A stretch of DNA of 64,000 nucleotides, taken from the NCBI RefSeq assembly GCF_026004055.1, contig NZ_BPIJ01000001.1, positions 558,001-622,000 of the forward strand, written 5' to 3'. Each line of letters opens with the position of its first letter. Positions within the stretch are counted from its first letter, which is position 1. The DNA comes from Meiothermus sp. GTDB taxonomy: Bacteria; Deinococcota; Deinococci; Deinococcales; Thermaceae. The notes under the pieces are model-generated. The model saw only the letters and a program-made list of their open reading frames with translations. It made no database searches and was not told the origin of the DNA. The translations under genes were made by a program, and so were the position numbers. Positions 46,601 to 55,200 of this stretch are shown in pieces.

Positions 46601-47389
46601 CTCGAAGGCCAGGAAGAGCGCCGTCACCGGGCGCAGGTCGGCCATGAACTGACCCTGGCCGCTGCGCAGGCGCTCGTAGACCGCCGGGAGTATCCACGGG
46701 CGCAACTCGGCCTCGCTCAGGGCCTCCGGGGGCAGCGCCGCCCAAGGGCTGGGCGGGATCGGCTGGCTGAGACCGCTCACCAGGGCCACCTTCAGACCGC
46801 CTAGGGGATCGCTGCGCCAGCTCGAGACCCGGATGCCCTCATCCAGGCCCTCGGCCCCTTCGGCTACCACCACCTCGCCGGGCTCGGCCAGGTGGTCGGC
46901 GGCGGCCAGGAGATCTAGGGTACGGCCCGCTACCGCATCGATGCGCTGGATGTGAGGATCGCCCAACACGAAGCGTCGGATTAGGCCGGTGGCCACCGCT
47001 GCCCGGATGGCCAGCACAGCCGTGTCCCCACCCAGCGGCACCGTCGCCACGGCGGGCATGGCCTCCTGCATGGCCACAGCCGCCGCGACAGCCCGCAAGC
47101 CGGTGTCCTGGTCGAACCAGGAGGTAAAAGCATCGCCGCTGAAGCCGATCACGCTGCCGCCATAGCGGTGGACTTCGGCGATGAGGGCATCGTAGATGGC
47201 GTTGAGGCGATGGGTGAGTTCCTCGGCCCCCCGCTGGGGGCCCAGGGTCTGGGCGAGCTTTTCGGTCAGGCTGGTAAAACCGGAAATATCCACCGACAGG
47301 GCCGCACCCCGACTTCGATCCGGTAGGCTTCGGCCCTGGATCAGCGCCTGCTGCCGATCCATCGGTAAATAAACGCTCAGAGCTTCCAT
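43634..47389 (-). CDS. Soluble-adenylyl-cyclase-like protein: C1-C2 cyclase, AAA ATPase, TPR
   Basis: 1251 aa. Domain C1 has both metal-binding Asp residues (VDISGFTSL Asp34; GFSGDAF Asp86). C2 (~255-390) has FGDKGSYLYAAFG (Lys303) and GDKTNLAARLM (Asn374, Arg378). A STAND-type ATPase follows: Walker A EGEAGIGKSRLV (469-480) and Walker B VILEDAYWLD (~597-606). The C-terminal ~350 residues are tetratricopeptide repeats (LGLVALYQGSYTEATRCFEE type). The order C1-C2-ATPase-TPR is that of mammalian soluble adenylyl cyclase. C1 lacks the Asn-Arg pair and C2 lacks the metal Asps, implying one composite active site. Likely partner of the nearby cNMP effectors. Confidence 0.9.
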   Translation of the reverse strand: MEALSVYLPMDRQQALIQGRSLPDRSRGAALSVDISGFTSLTEKLAQTLGPQRGAEELTHRLNAIYDALIAEVHRYGGSVIGFSGDAFTSWFDQDTGLRAVAAAVAMQEAMPAVATVPLGGDTAVLAIRAAVATGLIRRFVLGDPHIQRIDAVAGRTLDLLAAADHLAEPGEVVVAEGAEGLDEGIRVSSWRSDPLGGLKVALVSGLSQPIPPSPWAALPPEALSEAELRPWILPAVYERLRSGQGQFMADLRPVTALFLAFEGVNYDDDDDAGILLDAYIRRVQATIARYEGSLIQLTFGDKGSYLYAAFGAPVAHDDDATNAVTAALELLKPPANLSFVHSIRIGLTQGQMYTGAYGSALRRTYGALGDKTNLAARLMQQAMPGQILCDEEVYQQAQRRWAFEALPSVRVKGKAGKVRVYTPTGQTAGTKAAPTAGKALVGRKEVVARLRTALEALKAGQGRVLFIEGEAGIGKSRLVQELIRHLRELGLSGLLGAGHSIEQQTPYRAWRDIFASYFALEGLGDALERQEQVRRVVQEVAPKLAQRLPLLNDLLNLGLPDTPLTAALDPALRQESLVNLLIQLLRSWAQERPLTVILEDAYWLDSLSWDLAVKVARALLGAGEPLLLVVVTRPIGEQSLGAHAATALRNMPGSQTLEVGALDVEETAALIADRLGLPVEQLPPKVARFVHERSGGNPFFAEELTYALREQGLIKVDPQLVVSPELFQTRSLLPDTLQGLVLSRIDRLLPDRQLTLKVASVIGRNYPYLPLRDSVMRLGTLNEALLHQHLQELIRRSLIMLEAPAPEPLYAFKHAITYEVTYHSLLFAQRRQIHRILAEWYEQFYTSNLEAAYPLLAHHWMHAAEGGDDAALTRKARDYLVKAGTQALRLCAYPEALSFLHWALSSIPLGSEGIAERAELIILIGIVHEKMADYAPAIVALEEALELARSVSDARLQSQALSELSWIAVRKGEYVQAEQLGEQALELATQVGDKLANAKAGYRLGIVAFYQGDYPLAARRFEESLAMSQELGDRYGVAGSLNTLGLVALYQGSYTEATRCFEEALTIGRELGNRDAIGKFLGNLGLVAEKQGNYPLAIQRYEESLSILREIGARHAALLNVLNLGDVATAQGDDAKAEQYYHEALAEALSLSALPIALGTLRGMAKVLARNGLHLRAAELLGLALSHPASDVEMRQQAEPVLSDLRMTLSPEQLEASMARGKGMTLEGVLRQWTHEREGSVPHAQVKGRA

Positions 47390-47540
47390 AGCCCTTGACC
47401 TAATACACGCGAGCTATCCACACTTCTGTCTTCACCGAGAGGTCGGTTCGTTTAGTTTACATCTATCGCATCGCCGTAAATACTGTGTCGTATAAAAGCC
47501 CATACAGCCATTCCCGCACGGTCAACGAAGTGAATCAATC

Positions 47541-47615
47541 CCCACCTGGCCCTTCACACGACCAGAGGTTTCCTTGCCTGATACCCTTCCCAGCCCTACG
47601 CGGTAGGGAGGGGCT
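47541..47615. mobile_element. MITE remnant
   Basis: CACCTGGCCCTTCAC, CCTTGCCTGATACCCT and CTACGCGGTAGGGAGG match the interior of the MITE at 37753-38092, with deletions between them. The terminal inverted repeats are missing. Confidence 0.55.
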
Positions 47616-47956
47616 CGAGGGCTATCACTCTTTAGAAACGGTGGAAGCGTAGAGGCATCATTACGACGCCAGCAAAGCTGCTCTTACAGTTATGTGTAAT
47701 TCAAAATTACACTCCAGGACTGCCCTGGGTGGTAGGGTTTGCTGTCTCCTTGGAAATAAGCCTAAAATACTGATAACCGCACGGCGAAGGGCACAAAAAA
47801 TCAACCCATAAAACCGTTGTCATTCTGAGCGTAGCGAAAAATCTTTCTCTGTGGGTTTATTTAGTTGCTTGAGGCTAGGCAAAAAACTATCACTGTGAGC
47901 GGAAAGTAAACGGGTATGGGGCAAAGATTCTTCGTCGGGAAAAACGCACTCCTCAG

Positions 47957-48045
47957 GGTGGTTCCCACGAAGAGTCCCTATAGCGGTTTTTGCTGTAGGG
48001 ACTACAATACGAGCCATCGCGTGGGCCCTCTTGGTGGGAACCGCC
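47957..48045. repeat. Nested inverted repeat (GCGGTTCCCAC family)
   Basis: GGTGGTTCCCACGAAGAG (47957-47974) pairs with CTCTTGGTGGGAACCGCC (48028-48045) at 16 of 18 positions. Inside, CCCTATAGC and GCTGTAGGG form a second hairpin (47976-48000). A related arm, GCGGTTCCCACG, occurs at 56726-56737. Confidence 0.6.
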
Positions 48046-48420
48046 ATCAGAATGACGGTATTTTCTTTCTCAGATATTACGACTTTTGTGCCCTTGGCTT
48101 CGCCGTTCTCAGCAGTATGGGATTCTTTACTATCCCACATTCAGAGCTCGCTGTTTCATGCTTCGCCTTGCCACATTGGCCGCCGTCTATTCGGTAAATG
48201 CCTTACTCCGAACCGTGAATTATGAGAGCGCTTTCGGGAAGCATACCTGGAGCAGCATAGGCTCGCTATCGACCTCGCCGGCACCGCCCTACAAACCATC
48301 GCATGCGCTGGTGCCAAACCTTCTTCACCCGCACAGGTTATTTGTTACCCCCAAATATTTACTGTAAGCAGCCCAAGTCCGGAGACAGCTCAAACCTTGT
48401 AAAGCGTAGCAATGCCAAGC

Positions 48421-49626
48421 TCAAGGAAGGTAGGCCATGGGGTTGCGGGCCGCTCCCCCTACCCGCACCTCAAAGTGCAGGTGCGGGCCGGTGCTCCAGC
48501 CGGTTGAGCCCACGTAGCCGATTAACTCACCTCTGGCCACCCACTGGCCCGGACGCACCGCAATGCGCGACATGTGCCCGTAGAGGGTCTCTTGGGCCCC
48601 GCCGTGGTCGAGGATGACATGCAGTCCATAGCCAAAACGGCTCCAGCCGGCAGTATCAACCTGACCCGCCCGAGCGGCGTAGATAGGGGTGCCGGTTGGG
48701 GCAGCGAGGTCTATACCGGTGTGGAAGCGCTGAAAAACACCCCGGCGGCCAAAGTAGGTGGTGATGGTAAAGCTCGACATCGGCCAGCGGTAGCCCGCTG
48801 CAGCTACCACTGCATTGGCCCGGCGAAGGCGAGGCTGGGTTTGGACTTGTTGTTGCTGGCGCAAGCGGGCCTGCTGCAGACGGCGCTGTTCTTCAAGCTG
48901 CTTTTGGCGGGCTTCCTCGCGCTTGCGCCGCTCTTCGGCCAGACGACGCTGCTCTTCTTCACGTGCCTTGCGCTCGGCTTCGCGGATTTGCAAGAGGCGC
49001 TCGTAGGTAGCCTTGGCCTGAACTCCCGGCAAGAGCACTAAATCGCCTACCTGGACATCGGTGGGTAGGTTGAGTGCGTTGGCTTTAGCCACTGCGGACA
49101 ACGAGAGTCCAAAGCGGTTGGCCAAGTCCTGGATGTTTTCGCCGGGCTTGAGCCGAACCAGAAGGCCCGGCTCCCCGGTGGGAATGTAAAGCGTAGAACC
49201 CACCTCGAGCCGATCCAGGCTGGGCAGTCCGGGGTTAGCCGAGACCAATCCCAAGACTGTCAGGTCGAAGCGACGGGCCACCGACTCCACCGTATCGCCC
49301 CGGCGCACAACATAGGTGCGCACTCCAGGCGGAAGGCGAATTTCAGCGCCGGACTCCTCAGCCAAGGGGATTCGCAACTCCTGCCCCGGCCGCAACGCAA
49401 CCCCCTCGAGGCCACTGCTGTACATGATGGCCTTGGCATCTACCCGGTAGCGGCGCGCGATCTGGCTCAGGGTATCGCCAGGCTTCACGGTGTAGATTAC
49501 CCATCCCTTGCGGGGGGGTGAGCTTACCTTGATTTCGGTTCCCGGCAGGTTGGCTTGGGTCACTCCTAGGGGCAGTCCGAGGACACCCGTTGCCAGCACA
49601 CTGCCCAAGAGTTCACTGATGGCCAA
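48421..49626 (-). CDS. LysM and M23-peptidase cell-wall hydrolase
   Basis: 401 aa. A short hydrophobic leader is followed by three LysM domains (YTVKPGDTLSQIARRYRV; YVVRRGDTVESVARRFDL; LKPGENIQDLANRFGL), a charged coiled coil (~210-270, EEEQRRLAEERRKREEA) and an M23 domain with FHTGIDLAAPTG and GPHLHFEVR carrying the Zn ligands. This is the EnvC/NlpD type of peptidoglycan endopeptidase or amidase activator; as HxxxD and HxH are intact, activity is likely. The TTG start has GGAGGT five bases upstream. Confidence 0.9.
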   Translation of the reverse strand: MAISELLGSVLATGVLGLPLGVTQANLPGTEIKVSSPPRKGWVIYTVKPGDTLSQIARRYRVDAKAIMYSSGLEGVALRPGQELRIPLAEESGAEIRLPPGVRTYVVRRGDTVESVARRFDLTVLGLVSANPGLPSLDRLEVGSTLYIPTGEPGLLVRLKPGENIQDLANRFGLSLSAVAKANALNLPTDVQVGDLVLLPGVQAKATYERLLQIREAERKAREEEQRRLAEERRKREEARQKQLEEQRRLQQARLRQQQQVQTQPRLRRANAVVAAAGYRWPMSSFTITTYFGRRGVFQRFHTGIDLAAPTGTPIYAARAGQVDTAGWSRFGYGLHVILDHGGAQETLYGHMSRIAVRPGQWVARGELIGYVGSTGWSTGPHLHFEVRVGGAARNPMAYLP

Positions 49627-49740
49627 AGTCTACCTCCAAGGCTGGACTTACCGCAAAGGAGTAAGCCTTAGCAACTCCTCTAATGGGTACGCAGTTCGAG
49701 CAACCGCCCTACGTTCCCACGACTTCCGTTGGGAGTATAC

Positions 49741-51087
49741 CTACTTTCCCCCCAAAGTTGCAAGGAACTCTTTGTTGGTCTTGGTACGGGACAAGCGCCC
49801 GAGCAGCATTTCCATGGCCTCGGCGGGATCCATATCGGCCAGCACCTTGCGCAATAACCACATTTTTTGAATCACTTCCTGGCCCAGCAGGAGCTCCTCG
49901 CGCCGGGTGCCCGACTTAAGGATGTCGATGGCCGGGAAGATGCGGCGTTCCTCCAGACGACGAGAAAGGTGCAGCTCCATGTTGCCGGTACCTTTGAACT
50001 CTTCGAAGATTACATCGTCCATGCGGCTACCGGTCTCGACCAGGGCCGTCGCCAAAATGGTGAGGGAACCGCCGCCCCGAATGTTGCGGGCCGCGCCCAA
50101 GAAGCGCTTGGGAAAATGTAGGGCCGCCGAGTCCAGACCGCCCGAGAGCGTCCGACCCGTGGGCGGGGTGACCAGGTTGTTGGCTCGAGCCAGACGGGTG
50201 ATGGAGTCCAGCAGGATGAGCACATGCCCGCCTTCTTCCACAATCCGGCGGCTGCGCTCATGCACAAACTCGGCCACCCGGATGTGGTTTTGCGGGGGCT
50301 CGTCGAAGGTCGAGGCAATGACATCGGCCCCCTCCACCGACTCGCGGAAGTCGGTGACCTCCTCGGGGCGCTCGTCGATCAGGAGCACGATGACCTTAAT
50401 ATCGGGCTCGTTTCTGAGCACAGCTTTGGCAATTTTCTTCAATAGGGTGGTCTTGCCGGCCTTGGGCGGGGCTACGATCAGGCCGCGCTGGCCGCGCCCG
50501 ATGGGGGCCAGCAGATCTATAACCCGGTTGGAGGACTCCTCGCCGGTGGTCTCGAGGATAATCTGTCGGTCGGGGAACTGCGGTATCAGGTCGTCGAACT
50601 TGGGACGCTTGGCGGCGGTCTCCGGGTCGAGGTTGTTGACCGCCTCCACCTTCATCAGGGTGCCGTAGCGCTCGTTCTCACGTGCTGGACGGGCCTTGCC
50701 CACCACATAGTCGCCGGTGCGGAGCTGGTACTGCTTGATCAGGCCCGCCGAAACGATAACCGTGCGAGAGTCCATGGTGTAGAGGCTCTCCTGCAAGAAG
50801 CCGTAGCCATCTTGGCTAATCTCCAAGTAGCCCTGGGCAATGACCAGGCCTTCTTCAGTGGCCTCCTGCGAGAGCAAGAGCATAACCAGTTCGTCTTTGG
50901 AGAGCTTTTTGTAGTTGGGTATGCCGGCTTCGGCGGCCAAAAGGTGCAGCTCGGGCAGGATGCGGCTCGAGAGCTCCTGATAGCTGAGGGGCACGTTGCT
51001 CTGAACCTTGCGCCGCACTTTCTTGCCGGTGCGGGTTAAGGCGACCTGGGTTTCGGGGTTGGGTTCGGTGGTACTGTTTTTTGGCAT
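49741..51087 (-). CDS. rho: Transcription termination factor Rho
   Basis: 448 aa. The N-terminal basic tail and Rho-N helix region precede the RNA-binding OB fold ([14 protein letters not shown]) and the ATPase with Walker [49 protein letters not shown] and the Q/R-loop region [20 protein letters not shown]. It is a hexameric RNA translocase that ends unstructured transcripts. It lies 32 bp after the transaldolase start region on the same strand, so the two may be co-transcribed. Confidence 0.96.
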   Translation of the reverse strand: MPKNSTTEPNPETQVALTRTGKKVRRKVQSNVPLSYQELSSRILPELHLLAAEAGIPNYKKLSKDELVMLLLSQEATEEGLVIAQGYLEISQDGYGFLQESLYTMDSRTVIVSAGLIKQYQLRTGDYVVGKARPARENERYGTLMKVEAVNNLDPETAAKRPKFDDLIPQFPDRQIILETTGEESSNRVIDLLAPIGRGQRGLIVAPPKAGKTTLLKKIAKAVLRNEPDIKVIVLLIDERPEEVTDFRESVEGADVIASTFDEPPQNHIRVAEFVHERSRRIVEEGGHVLILLDSITRLARANNLVTPPTGRTLSGGLDSAALHFPKRFLGAARNIRGGGSLTILATALVETGSRMDDVIFEEFKGTGNMELHLSRRLEERRIFPAIDILKSGTRREELLLGQEVIQKMWLLRKVLADMDPAEAMEMLLGRLSRTKTNKEFLATLGGK

Positions 51088-51119
51088 TGCTCAGGCTCCA
51101 GTTCTAAGGGGGGTTTGCG

Positions 51120-51770
51120 CTAAACCTGGGCGCTGGCCTTGGCCCAGTCTTCCAGGAAGGCCTTCAGGCCTAGGTCGGTGAGGGGATGCTTGATGAGCTG
51201 CTGAAACACCTTGGCCGGCATAGTAGCGATGTCGGCTCCCAAGAGGGCGGCCTGGGTGACATGCCGGGGGTGGCGGATGGAGGCGGCCAGGATGCGGGTG
51301 CCGAGGTTTTGTATCCGAAAGAGATCGCTAATCTCGCGGATCAAGTCCATGCCTTCCCAGGAAATGTCGTCTATGCGGCCCAAAAAGGGCGAAACACACC
51401 AGGCCCCGGCTTTGGCGCATAAAAGCGCCTGGTTGGCCGAAAACACCAGGGTCATGTTGATGCGGATGCCCTCTGCAGAGAGGGTTTTGCAGGCTTTGAG
51501 CCCGTCGATGGTGGTGGGCAGCTTGACCACCACGTGTTCATCAATGGCGGCCAGACGGCGCCCCTCGGCTACCATCTCGGCAGCAGTGGTAGAGACCACT
51601 TCCGCCGAAACCGGCCCCTGCACGATCCCGCATATTTCCTTGATGGTGGGCTCGAGCGGACGCCCCGCCTTGGCGATTAAAGAAGGGTTGGTGGTGACGC
51701 CCGCCAGCACGCCCCAGGCCGCAATCTCCCTGATTTCGCTCACTTCGGCAGTATCGAGGTACAAGTCCAT
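51120..51770 (-). CDS. tal: Transaldolase, small type (TalC/FSA family)
   Basis: 216 aa, the short subfamily shared by TalC transaldolase and fructose-6-phosphate aldolase. MDLYLDTAEVSEIREI, GVTTNPSLIAKAGR, VVKLPTTIDGLKA (Schiff-base Lys) and NMTLVFSANQALLCAKAGA are diagnostic. It acts in the non-oxidative pentose phosphate pathway. The ATG at 51770 has GGAGTGA upstream; an earlier in-frame start adds a non-family leader. Transaldolase and F6P aldolase activity cannot be separated by eye. Confidence 0.9.
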   Translation of the reverse strand: MDLYLDTAEVSEIREIAAWGVLAGVTTNPSLIAKAGRPLEPTIKEICGIVQGPVSAEVVSTTAAEMVAEGRRLAAIDEHVVVKLPTTIDGLKACKTLSAEGIRINMTLVFSANQALLCAKAGAWCVSPFLGRIDDISWEGMDLIREISDLFRIQNLGTRILAASIRHPRHVTQAALLGADIATMPAKVFQQLIKHPLTDLGLKAFLEDWAKASAQV

Positions 51771-51866
51771 ACCACATTCACTCCTTCCCGCGCCTGCTCC
51801 CATTTGTGCAGATTTTCCAGTCGAGTATATCGCCGGGCTGGGATGAGAAGCAAGGGATTTGGATTG

Positions 51867-51895
51867 TTGACGCGGGGTTAGCAGCTTGCTACCAT
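51867..51895 (+). promoter_or_regulatory. Promoter of the ileS T-box transcript
   Basis: -35 TTGACG (51867-51872), 17-bp spacer, extended -10 TGCTACCAT (-10 hexamer TACCAT, 51890-51895). The spacing is ideal and the start would lie near 51902, about 390 nt before the ileS codon. Confidence 0.75.
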
Positions 51896-51901
51896 GCAGG
51901 T

Positions 51902-52264
51902 TAGCCGGTTGCCAGCAGTGGAGTTTAGCACACGCTGCACCCGGTGTAAAGAGCCGGGGACGAGTAGGCTTTCAGCGACCATGAAGCGAGCCTGGGAGGG
52001 TGCAAGCCAGGCGGCAACCTGAAAGTTGAAAATCACCCCAGGCAAACTTGGGAAGAACAGGCGCAGCCTTAGTAGACCCCAACGGGTGCGCCCGAAATAG
52101 CGCGTTAGAGTGCCTGAATATGAGTTCAAAGTCCAACGGCCTGTAGCTATCAGCCTTGGGCCTCGAGCCAGATTTCAGGAAGTGCGGTGGTAACGCGGGA
52201 ACACTCGAGCCGAGCTTCTCGTCCGCACCTGAGCAAACCGGATGGTTCAGGTCGGACGTTTTTC
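51902..52264 (+). promoter_or_regulatory. T-box riboswitch, isoleucine specifier
   Basis: Stem I has the S-turn strands AGTA (51963-51966) and GTTGAA, helix CTTTCAG/CTGAAAG, the distal motif GCGAGCCTGGGAGGG..TGCAAGCC and the specifier ATC (52032-52034) before ACCCC, which pairs with GGGG at the stem base. The T-box bulge TGGT (52188-52191) lies in GTGCGGTGGTAACGCGG, matching the tRNA NCCA end with discriminator A. A terminator hairpin follows. Uncharged tRNA-Ile would favour the antiterminator and turn on ileS. Codon ATC and the next gene agree. Confidence 0.9.
52221..52263 (+). terminator. T-box-controlled intrinsic terminator before ileS
   Basis: GTCCGCACCTGAGC (52221-52234) pairs with GGTTCAGGTCGGAC (52244-52257, small mismatches) and is followed by TTTTT. 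The left arm also completes the antiterminator with GTGCGG upstream, so the two structures exclude each other. Confidence 0.85.
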
Positions 52265-52294
52265 TTGACCATCGGGCTCAGAAAGGAACCAACC

Positions 52295-55200
52295 ATGGTA
52301 GAGGAAAAAAAGCTATTTCAAGAGGTCGCCGAGCCCAACTTCCCCAAGCTCGAGGAGGCGGTACTGGCCTTCTGGCGCGAGAATGATATTTTTGCCAAAT
52401 CCGACCAGAAGCCCGCACCCAAAGGTGAGTTTGTCTTTTATGAAGGCCCCCCCACGGCCAACGGCAAACCCGCCATGCACCACGTGCTGGCCCGCAGCTT
52501 CAAGGACATCTTTCCCCGTTACAAAACCATGCAGGGCTTCCACGTGACCCGCAAGGGGGGCTGGGATACCCACGGCCTGCCCGTAGAAATTGCGGTGGAG
52601 AAAAAACTGGGCGTGCTGGGCCGCAAAGCCCTGAGCCCCGAGCAGATTGCCGAATTCACCCAACAGTGCCGCGAGTGGGTGTTTGCCAACATTGAGGACT
52701 GGAACTACTTCACCGAGCGGATGGGCATGTGGGTCGACCTCGAGAACGCCTACGTAACCTATCACAACAGCTATATCGAGTCGGTGTGGAACCTCCTGAA
52801 GCGCATGTGGGATAAGGGTATGGTGGTGCAGGACTACAAGGTGGTGCCGCTATCGCCCCGCATCTCCACCACCTTATCGCAAAACGAGATCGCCGACGGC
52901 TACCGCGAAGTAGACGACCCCAGTGTGTACGTGCGCTTCCCGCTGAAGCTGGAAACCACGCCCCTGGCGGTGCGGTCAAAGCTCCTGGCCCAGGGTGTAC
53001 GGCTGGAAGAGCTGAAGAACCTGGCCATTCTGGTCTGGACTACCACACCCTGGACACTGCCCTCCAACACCATGGCGGCAGTGAACCCCCAGATGGACTA
53101 TGCGGTGGTGCGCTCGCCCTCAGTGGGGCACCTGATTCTGGCTACTGAGGCGGTAGAGCGGCTAAAGGAGCTGCACCAAGAAGAGCTCGAGGTGGTCGCA
53201 CACCTGAAGGGCTCGGACATGGAGTGGTGGGAGTACACCCCCCCCTTCCCCGAAGTATGCGTGGAGCTCGGGGTGGTGAAGGAGCAGGGTGAAAAGCGCC
53301 CGGACGGCAGGCCGGTCATGCACTTTGTGGCCCTGGCCGACTTCGTGAGCGCCGACGACGGCTCGGGGGTAGCCCACGAAGCCCCGGTTTACGGCGCCGA
53401 AGACCTGGAACTTGCCCGCCAATACGGCACCCCGCTGCTCTTTGGCACCAACGAGTATGGGGTGATGCAAGTCACCGACGAGCGGGGCAAGTTTTTCAAG
53501 GAAGCTGACAAGGGCCTCATTCGCATCATGAAGGAGCGGGGCGTCTTGTACCATGCGGGCCAGATTCGTCACCGCTACCCCTTCCATGACCGCACCGGCG
53601 ACCCCATTCTGTACTTCGCCAAGCCAAGCTGGTACATCAAAACCTCTAACTTCCGCCAAGAGCTCTACGAGAACAACGAGCAGATCAACTGGATTCCCGA
53701 GCACATCAAGCACGGGCGCTTCGGCAACTGGCTCAAGGACAACGTGGACTGGGCCATCAGCCGGGAGCGCTACTGGGGTACCCCGCTGCCCTTCTGGGTT
53801 TCGGAGGATGGGTCGGAGAAAATCTGTGTGGGTAGCGTGCAGGAGCTTTCTGAGCTGGCCGGCCGCGATTTATCGCACCTCGACCTGCACCGACCTTACG
53901 TGGACGAAATCACTTTTGTAAAGAATGGCAAGACCTTCCGCCGGGTTCCAGAGGTGCTGGACGTATGGTTCGACTCCGGGGCCATGCCCTATGCCCAGTG
54001 GCACCTGATGGTAGATGCGGAAGGCCGACCACTGCCGGGCTATGAGTCCAACTTTGAGCAGTGGCGTAAGCACTTTCCCGCCGACTATATCTGCGAGGCC
54101 ATCGACCAGACCCGCGGCTGGTTCTACTCGCTGCACGCCATCTCCACCCTGTTGTACAACCAGCCCTGCTTCAAAAACGTGATCTGCTTGGGGCATTTGG
54201 TCGACGAAAAGGGCCACAAGATGTCGAAGAGCAAGGGCAACGTGGTGGAGCCACTGCCCATGTTCGACAAGTACGGGGCCGATGCGGTGCGCTGGTATCT
54301 GTTTACGGGCTCTGAACCCGGCGAGCAAAAGCGCTTCTCCGAGCGGCTGGTACAGGAGGCCCAGCGGGGCTTTTTGGGTACCCTCTGGAATGTCTATAGC
54401 TTTTTTGTGCTGTACGCCAACCTGGATAAGCCCGACCTGCAAAACCGCCCCCCGGTGGAGGCCCGCCCGGAGATGGATCGGTGGCTGGTGGCACGCCAAC
54501 AACAGATGATTGAGCGGGTGACGGCTGCGCTCGAGGCCTACGACGCCCGGGGAGCCGGAAAGGAGCTCGAGCAGTTCGTCGAGGAGCTCTCCAACTGGTA
54601 TGTGCGGCGCAACCGCCGCCGTTTCTGGAAAAACGACGACCCCACCGACCGTGAAGCTGCCTATGCCACCCTCTGGGAGGCTTTGGTGGGGGTGGTGCAG
54701 CTAGCCTCCCCTTTCACCCCCTTTGTGGCCGAGGCCCTGTGGCAGAACTTGGTGCGCTCGATAGTGCCCGAGGCTGCCGAGTCGGTGCACCTATCCGACT
54801 GGCCTAAAGCCGACCCCAAGCTGATAGACCAAACCCTGCTCACCCAGATGGGGGCCGTGGTAAAGGTGGTGGGGCTGGCCCGCAGTGCTAGAGCCATCAG
54901 CGGCATCAAAACCCGTATACCGCTGCCAAAAGTCTTGGTGACCGCACCTACCGAGGCCGAGTTGGCCGGCCTGCGTCACTTTGCGGGTGAAATCGCCGAG
55001 GAATTGAACGTCAAGCAGGTCGAGGTACTGGGGCTGGGTGAGGAGCTGCTGACCTACCGGGTGCTGCCCAACCTGCCGGTGTTGGGTAAAAAATATGGTA
55101 AGCGGGTTCCCGCCATCCGGGCTGCCCTGGCCGAGCTAGATAGCCAGATGGTGGCCAAAACCCTCAAGGCGGGCCGCAGCCTGAGCCTCGAGATTGAGGG

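Larger units (their letters stand above)
47390..48420. repeat. Repeat-rich non-coding region (~1 kb)
   Basis: No credible gene in 1031 bp. It holds a MITE fragment (47541-47615), a CATTCTGA element at 47822-47829 with its inverted partner TCAGAATG at 48047-48054, and a nested hairpin at 47957-48045. The remainder shows nothing I can assign. It borders the cyclase gene on one side and the LysM/M23 peptidase on the other. Confidence 0.65.
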
